From an uncultured Novosphingobium sp. (GTDB lineage Bacteria > Pseudomonadota > Alphaproteobacteria > Sphingomonadales > Sphingomonadaceae): a stretch of DNA of 8,105 bases. The notes below the pieces were generated by a model. The model was not told the DNA's origin, did not search any database, and saw nothing but the letters and a program-made list of their open reading frames with translations. The position numbers were made by a program, and so were the translations under genes. Position 1 is the first letter of the stretch. The number at the start of each line of letters is the position of its first letter. This document shows, piece after piece, positions 5,402 through 8,105 of the stretch. The stretch spans positions 1 to 8,105 of the forward strand of contig CALLNA010000010.1 of NCBI GenBank assembly GCA_938005655.1, read 5' to 3'.

Positions 5402-8105
5402 TTACTGCCCCAGCAGCTTGACCGGCCCGATCAGGCCGGAGCGGCGCAGCGGGGCCTTGGCGGTGTAGGTGGGCGAGGCGGTCCAGGTGATCTTCTGTGC
5501 GCCGGGCTGGGCATCGCCGATCAGGCGGTTGACCCAGAGGTTGGCGACGCGGACCTGCACTGTGTTGCGTCCCGGCCTGGCCACGGCGCCGATGTCCACG
5601 CGGTAGGGCGCGTGCCAGGCATAGCCCGCCAACTTGCCGTTGACCGTGACCTCGGCCACCTCGCGCGCCTCGCCGAGGTCGAGCCACAGCGGCTGGCCGG
5701 CCTTCCACCCCTTGGGTGCGGTGAAGCCGTTGGTGTAGGTCGCCATACCGGAGAAATATTTGATCCCGGCCTCGGCGTTCTCGTTCAGCGGAGCGAGCGT
5801 GGCGAAGGTCGCCGTGGCGGGCGCGCCGCGGCCGGGCTCGAAGGCGACCTGCCACGGGCCGGAGACCTGGCCGACCTCGGTCGGGACCAGCTTCTTGACC
5901 GCCAGGGCCGGCGCGGCGGCGGGCTTGCGGAACACGACATGGACGGATTCGTCCGCCGCCAGGGTCAGCGGCACCACGGTCTCGCCGTTCTCGATGCGGT
6001 AGCTCAGTGGCTCGGACGTGCCGGTCTCGGCGTGCCATAGCTCGGGCGCCTTGCCGGTCACGCGGAAATGCGCCTCGATCGTCTCGGCGCGGTCCTTGCG
6101 GTTGGCGAGGAAGTAGCTGTCGCCATCGGCGAGGCGGCCGAGGGGGAAGGGAATCTCGGCATCGGCCGCGCCGCCGGTGAAGCGGAAGTCCGGTGCGACG
6201 CCGGCCTGGGCCAGCGCTGCCTCGACATCGTTCGAGGCGATGACCTGGCCCCTGCCGATCTTCGTGACGCCCACTTTGGCTATGCTGCTGCCCTGCGGCC
6301 AGAGCCGGGCGGTGAGGGCGGCGAACTCGGCGGCGTCGCCCGCCAGGCGCGGGTTGCCTTCGGGCTTGGCCCCGATCCCGGTCGCCCCGCCCTCGACCAG
6401 GGCGGCGAGCTTGCGCAGGGTCGGCAGGGTCATCCGCGACGACGAGCCGCCGAGGTAGAGCGCGCGGTAGCGGGCGCCGCCGGGCGTCGTCAGCTCGGCC
6501 CCGTCGTTGGCGAGGACGCCGGTCAGGGCGTCGGCGTTGACGAAGTCGTAGGCGTAGCGCTTCGGCGCGTCGGCCACCGCCTTGTCGCCGTAGAGCCCGG
6601 TCAGCGGCGCTTCCTCGCCGTAGAAATAGGCGACGTCGGCGAAGTTGCGGCCCTGCTGGAGCATCAGCGAATTGCGCGAGATGTAGTCGACCCAGGGCCT
6701 GGCCAGCTCGGCCCAGCTTTCGTTGCGGTTGAAGTACTGGCCGAAGATGAACAGCGAGAGGCCGGGCTTCTTGTCGTCGACCGGCACGTGGACCGAGGTG
6801 TGGACCACCGGGCGGTTGACGCCGGTCACGAACTCCAGGTCGATCACCCGCTTGAGGTCGTTCGGCCCGAAGGCCCAGGGCGCCATCAGCGCGGTCATCG
6901 ATTCCGCGGCGACGAGGTTCTGGCCATAGACGTGGGCGACCGAGGCCGCGCCCTTCATGTCGGCGAGGTAGGAGAGCTTCGGGCCGTCCTCGCGGCGGTA
7001 GGTCCACAGCGCCGCCATCGGGACGTCGGTGTGGCTGCGCATCGCCATGTCGTCGCCGAGCGAGGGGCGGTGGTCCTCCAGCGCCTCGCCATAGACCTTG
7101 AGGCCGTTCTCGTGCGCGACCGTGGCGACGGTGCCGTAGTGCTCGGAGGCCATCAGATCGGCCAGGGTCCGGCGGTAGTCGTAGAGGAACTTCTCGCTCT
7201 CCGCCCGGCTGCCGATCACCGCGCCGGTCAGGGCGGGCAGCCACGGCGTCGGGTCATAGCCGCGCAGGCGCTTGAACTGGGCGACCATCTGCGGCGTCCA
7301 GTTGGCCGCGCCGACCTCGATCGAATCGGTCAGCAGGGCGCGCACGCCGCGCTGGCCGACCATGTCGGCCCCGGCGGCATCCTTGTACATGCCGAGGTAG
7401 TGCTCCATGTAGCGGCGCACCGCCGGCCCGTCGAACTTGTCGACCTCCAGGCCGGTCGCCTCGGGCGTGGCCGGGTGGTTCATCGTGCCGAGCAGCGACC
7501 AGCCGAGGCGCACCACGCGCCAGCGGCCTTTCGGCGGGGTCCAGTCGAGCGTGCCGTCGGGGCGCAGCCGCGCGGTAAGGTCGATCACCTGGCCGGGCGC
7601 GGGGCCGGACGCGGCGCCCTTCGCCTCGGGCAGCGCGGTATCGAGCGCGTAATAGTCCTGGGCGACGCTGAAGCCGGCCTTGGCCTCGGCACGGTCGATG
7701 CGGTCCTCGGCCGAGAGGCGGAAGTCGGTGACGCGGCCCGGCTTGGGCGCGCCCATCGCGCCGATGCTCGCGGCGCCGCCCATGCCGACCATGTCGACGC
7801 CCGGGACCTGCGGGGCGAAGCTGACCCCGCCGGGCTTGGCCGGGCCGAAGACGACCCGGAACTCGCGCGCGGTCACGGGGGCGAAGGCCACGGTGGTCGG
7901 CACCGTGCCGAGCGTGATCTCGGCGATCGGCCGCCAGGTCTTGCCGTCGTCGCTGGCTTCCAGCTTCGGCAGGTAGTTGGCCCCGGTGAACAGCGAGGCG
8001 GCGCCGGGCACGAACAGCGTGGCCGCGCGGATGGTCTGCGGGGCGGGATAGGTCACGTGGAGGAACGGAGTCGTGCCGGCGGGCCGGGCCAGCTCGACCC
8101 CGCTT
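5402..8105 (-). CDS. GH106 alpha-L-rhamnosidase, C-terminal ~900 residues (5' end outside window)
   Basis: The frame runs from TAA at 5402-5404 to the window's right edge with no stop. A GTG at 8056 is an internal Val, because 16 more in-frame residues of typical sequence lie before it. Counting that Val as residue 1, the catalytic region has Asp244 and Glu247 in LLTDSIEVGAANW and Glu385 in LVAAESMTALM. The spacings of 3 and 138 equal those recalled for D503, E506 and E644 of the GH106 enzyme RHA-P from Novosphingobium sp. PP1Y. That implies roughly 240 N-terminal residues, with the signal peptide, are missing here. GH106 enzymes are inverting, calcium-dependent and release terminal alpha-L-rhamnose from flavonoid glycosides or pectic rhamnogalacturonans. 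Residues 730-884 form a C-terminal beta-sandwich with VTVNGKLAGYAWHAPY and VANLWVNRLIGD, typical of carbohydrate-binding jelly-roll domains. Residues 85-108 are a loop rich in Gly, Met and Ala. The gene converges on the TetR gene; its promoter is outside. Flavonoid versus pectin substrate is undecided. Confidence 0.9.
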   Translation of the reverse strand, partial: SGVELARPAGTTPFLHVTYPAPQTIRAATLFVPGAASLFTGANYLPKLEASDDGKTWRPIAEITLGTVPTTVAFAPVTAREFRVVFGPAKPGGVSFAPQVPGVDMVGMGGAASIGAMGAPKPGRVTDFRLSAEDRIDRAEAKAGFSVAQDYYALDTALPEAKGAASGPAPGQVIDLTARLRPDGTLDWTPPKGRWRVVRLGWSLLGTMNHPATPEATGLEVDKFDGPAVRRYMEHYLGMYKDAAGADMVGQRGVRALLTDSIEVGAANWTPQMVAQFKRLRGYDPTPWLPALTGAVIGSRAESEKFLYDYRRTLADLMASEHYGTVATVAHENGLKVYGEALEDHRPSLGDDMAMRSHTDVPMAALWTYRREDGPKLSYLADMKGAASVAHVYGQNLVAAESMTALMAPWAFGPNDLKRVIDLEFVTGVNRPVVHTSVHVPVDDKKPGLSLFIFGQYFNRNESWAELARPWVDYISRNSLMLQQGRNFADVAYFYGEEAPLTGLYGDKAVADAPKRYAYDFVNADALTGVLANDGAELTTPGGARYRALYLGGSSSRMTLPTLRKLAALVEGGATGIGAKPEGNPRLAGDAAEFAALTARLWPQGSSIAKVGVTKIGRGQVIASNDVEAALAQAGVAPDFRFTGGAADAEIPFPLGRLADGDSYFLANRKDRAETIEAHFRVTGKAPELWHAETGTSEPLSYRIENGETVVPLTLAADESVHVVFRKPAAAPALAVKKLVPTEVGQVSGPWQVAFEPGRGAPATATFATLAPLNENAEAGIKYFSGMATYTNGFTAPKGWKAGQPLWLDLGEAREVAEVTVNGKLAGYAWHAPYRVDIGAVARPGRNTVQVRVANLWVNRLIGDAQPGAQKITWTASPTYTAKAPLRRSGLIGPVKLLGQ

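Noticed and set aside
4959..7244. A 761-codon minus-strand frame overlapping the GH106 gene and the TetR gene
   Set aside because: It is frame-shifted against the GH106 gene, which has complete catalytic motifs. The translation is Arg/Gly/Pro-rich without domains.
8054..8056. GTG as the start of the minus-strand rhamnosidase
   Set aside because: The frame stays open to the window edge with family-like sequence before it, and the expected GH106 length requires about 240 more N-terminal residues.

Overview
This window is GC-rich, gene-dense bacterial DNA, most likely from an alphaproteobacterium of the Sphingomonadales (Novosphingobium/Sphingomonas type). The reasons are the strong G/C bias at third codon positions, Tat-exported sugar enzymes, a GH106 alpha-L-rhamnosidase whose catalytic residues are spaced as I recall for RHA-P of Novosphingobium sp. 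PP1Y, and a C/G-rich intergenic hairpin of a kind I associate with sphingomonads. The taxonomic call is inference. I found no rRNA, tRNA, CRISPR array, insertion sequence or phage gene.

Layout. (1) 1-1225, plus strand: the 3' end of an MFS transporter gene, then 5 nt later a cytoplasmic sugar epimerase of the D-tagatose/D-psicose 3-epimerase family. (2) 1222-2184, minus strand: a Tat-exported TIM-barrel protein of the sugar isomerase/epimerase superfamily. It runs tail-to-tail into the epimerase gene, and both stop codons lie in one CTAG. (3) 2185-2305: a divergent control region with a 14-bp site that fits the general LacI-family operator pattern. (4) 2306-5356, plus strand: a tight three-gene operon of a Tat-exported small subunit (gluconate 2-dehydrogenase subunit 3 family), its FAD-dependent GMC catalytic subunit, and a TetR-type regulator. 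(5) 5359-5395: a long hairpin filling the convergent gap. (6) 5402-8105, minus strand: the large C-terminal part of a GH106 alpha-L-rhamnosidase whose 5' end lies beyond the window.

Working model (inference). The genes look like a glycoside-degradation locus, perhaps for plant rhamnosides such as flavonoid rutinosides. The GH106 enzyme would remove terminal L-rhamnose. The two-subunit flavoprotein resembles FAD-glucose dehydrogenase and glucoside 3-dehydrogenase, and would oxidise the sugar, possibly at C3, in the periplasm. The exported TIM-barrel protein could then isomerise or eliminate the keto-glycoside, and the MFS carrier and cytoplasmic epimerase would take up and process the product. 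The usual cytochrome c partner of the dehydrogenase is absent from its expected place and a TetR gene sits there instead. The LacI-type operator implies a second regulator outside the window.
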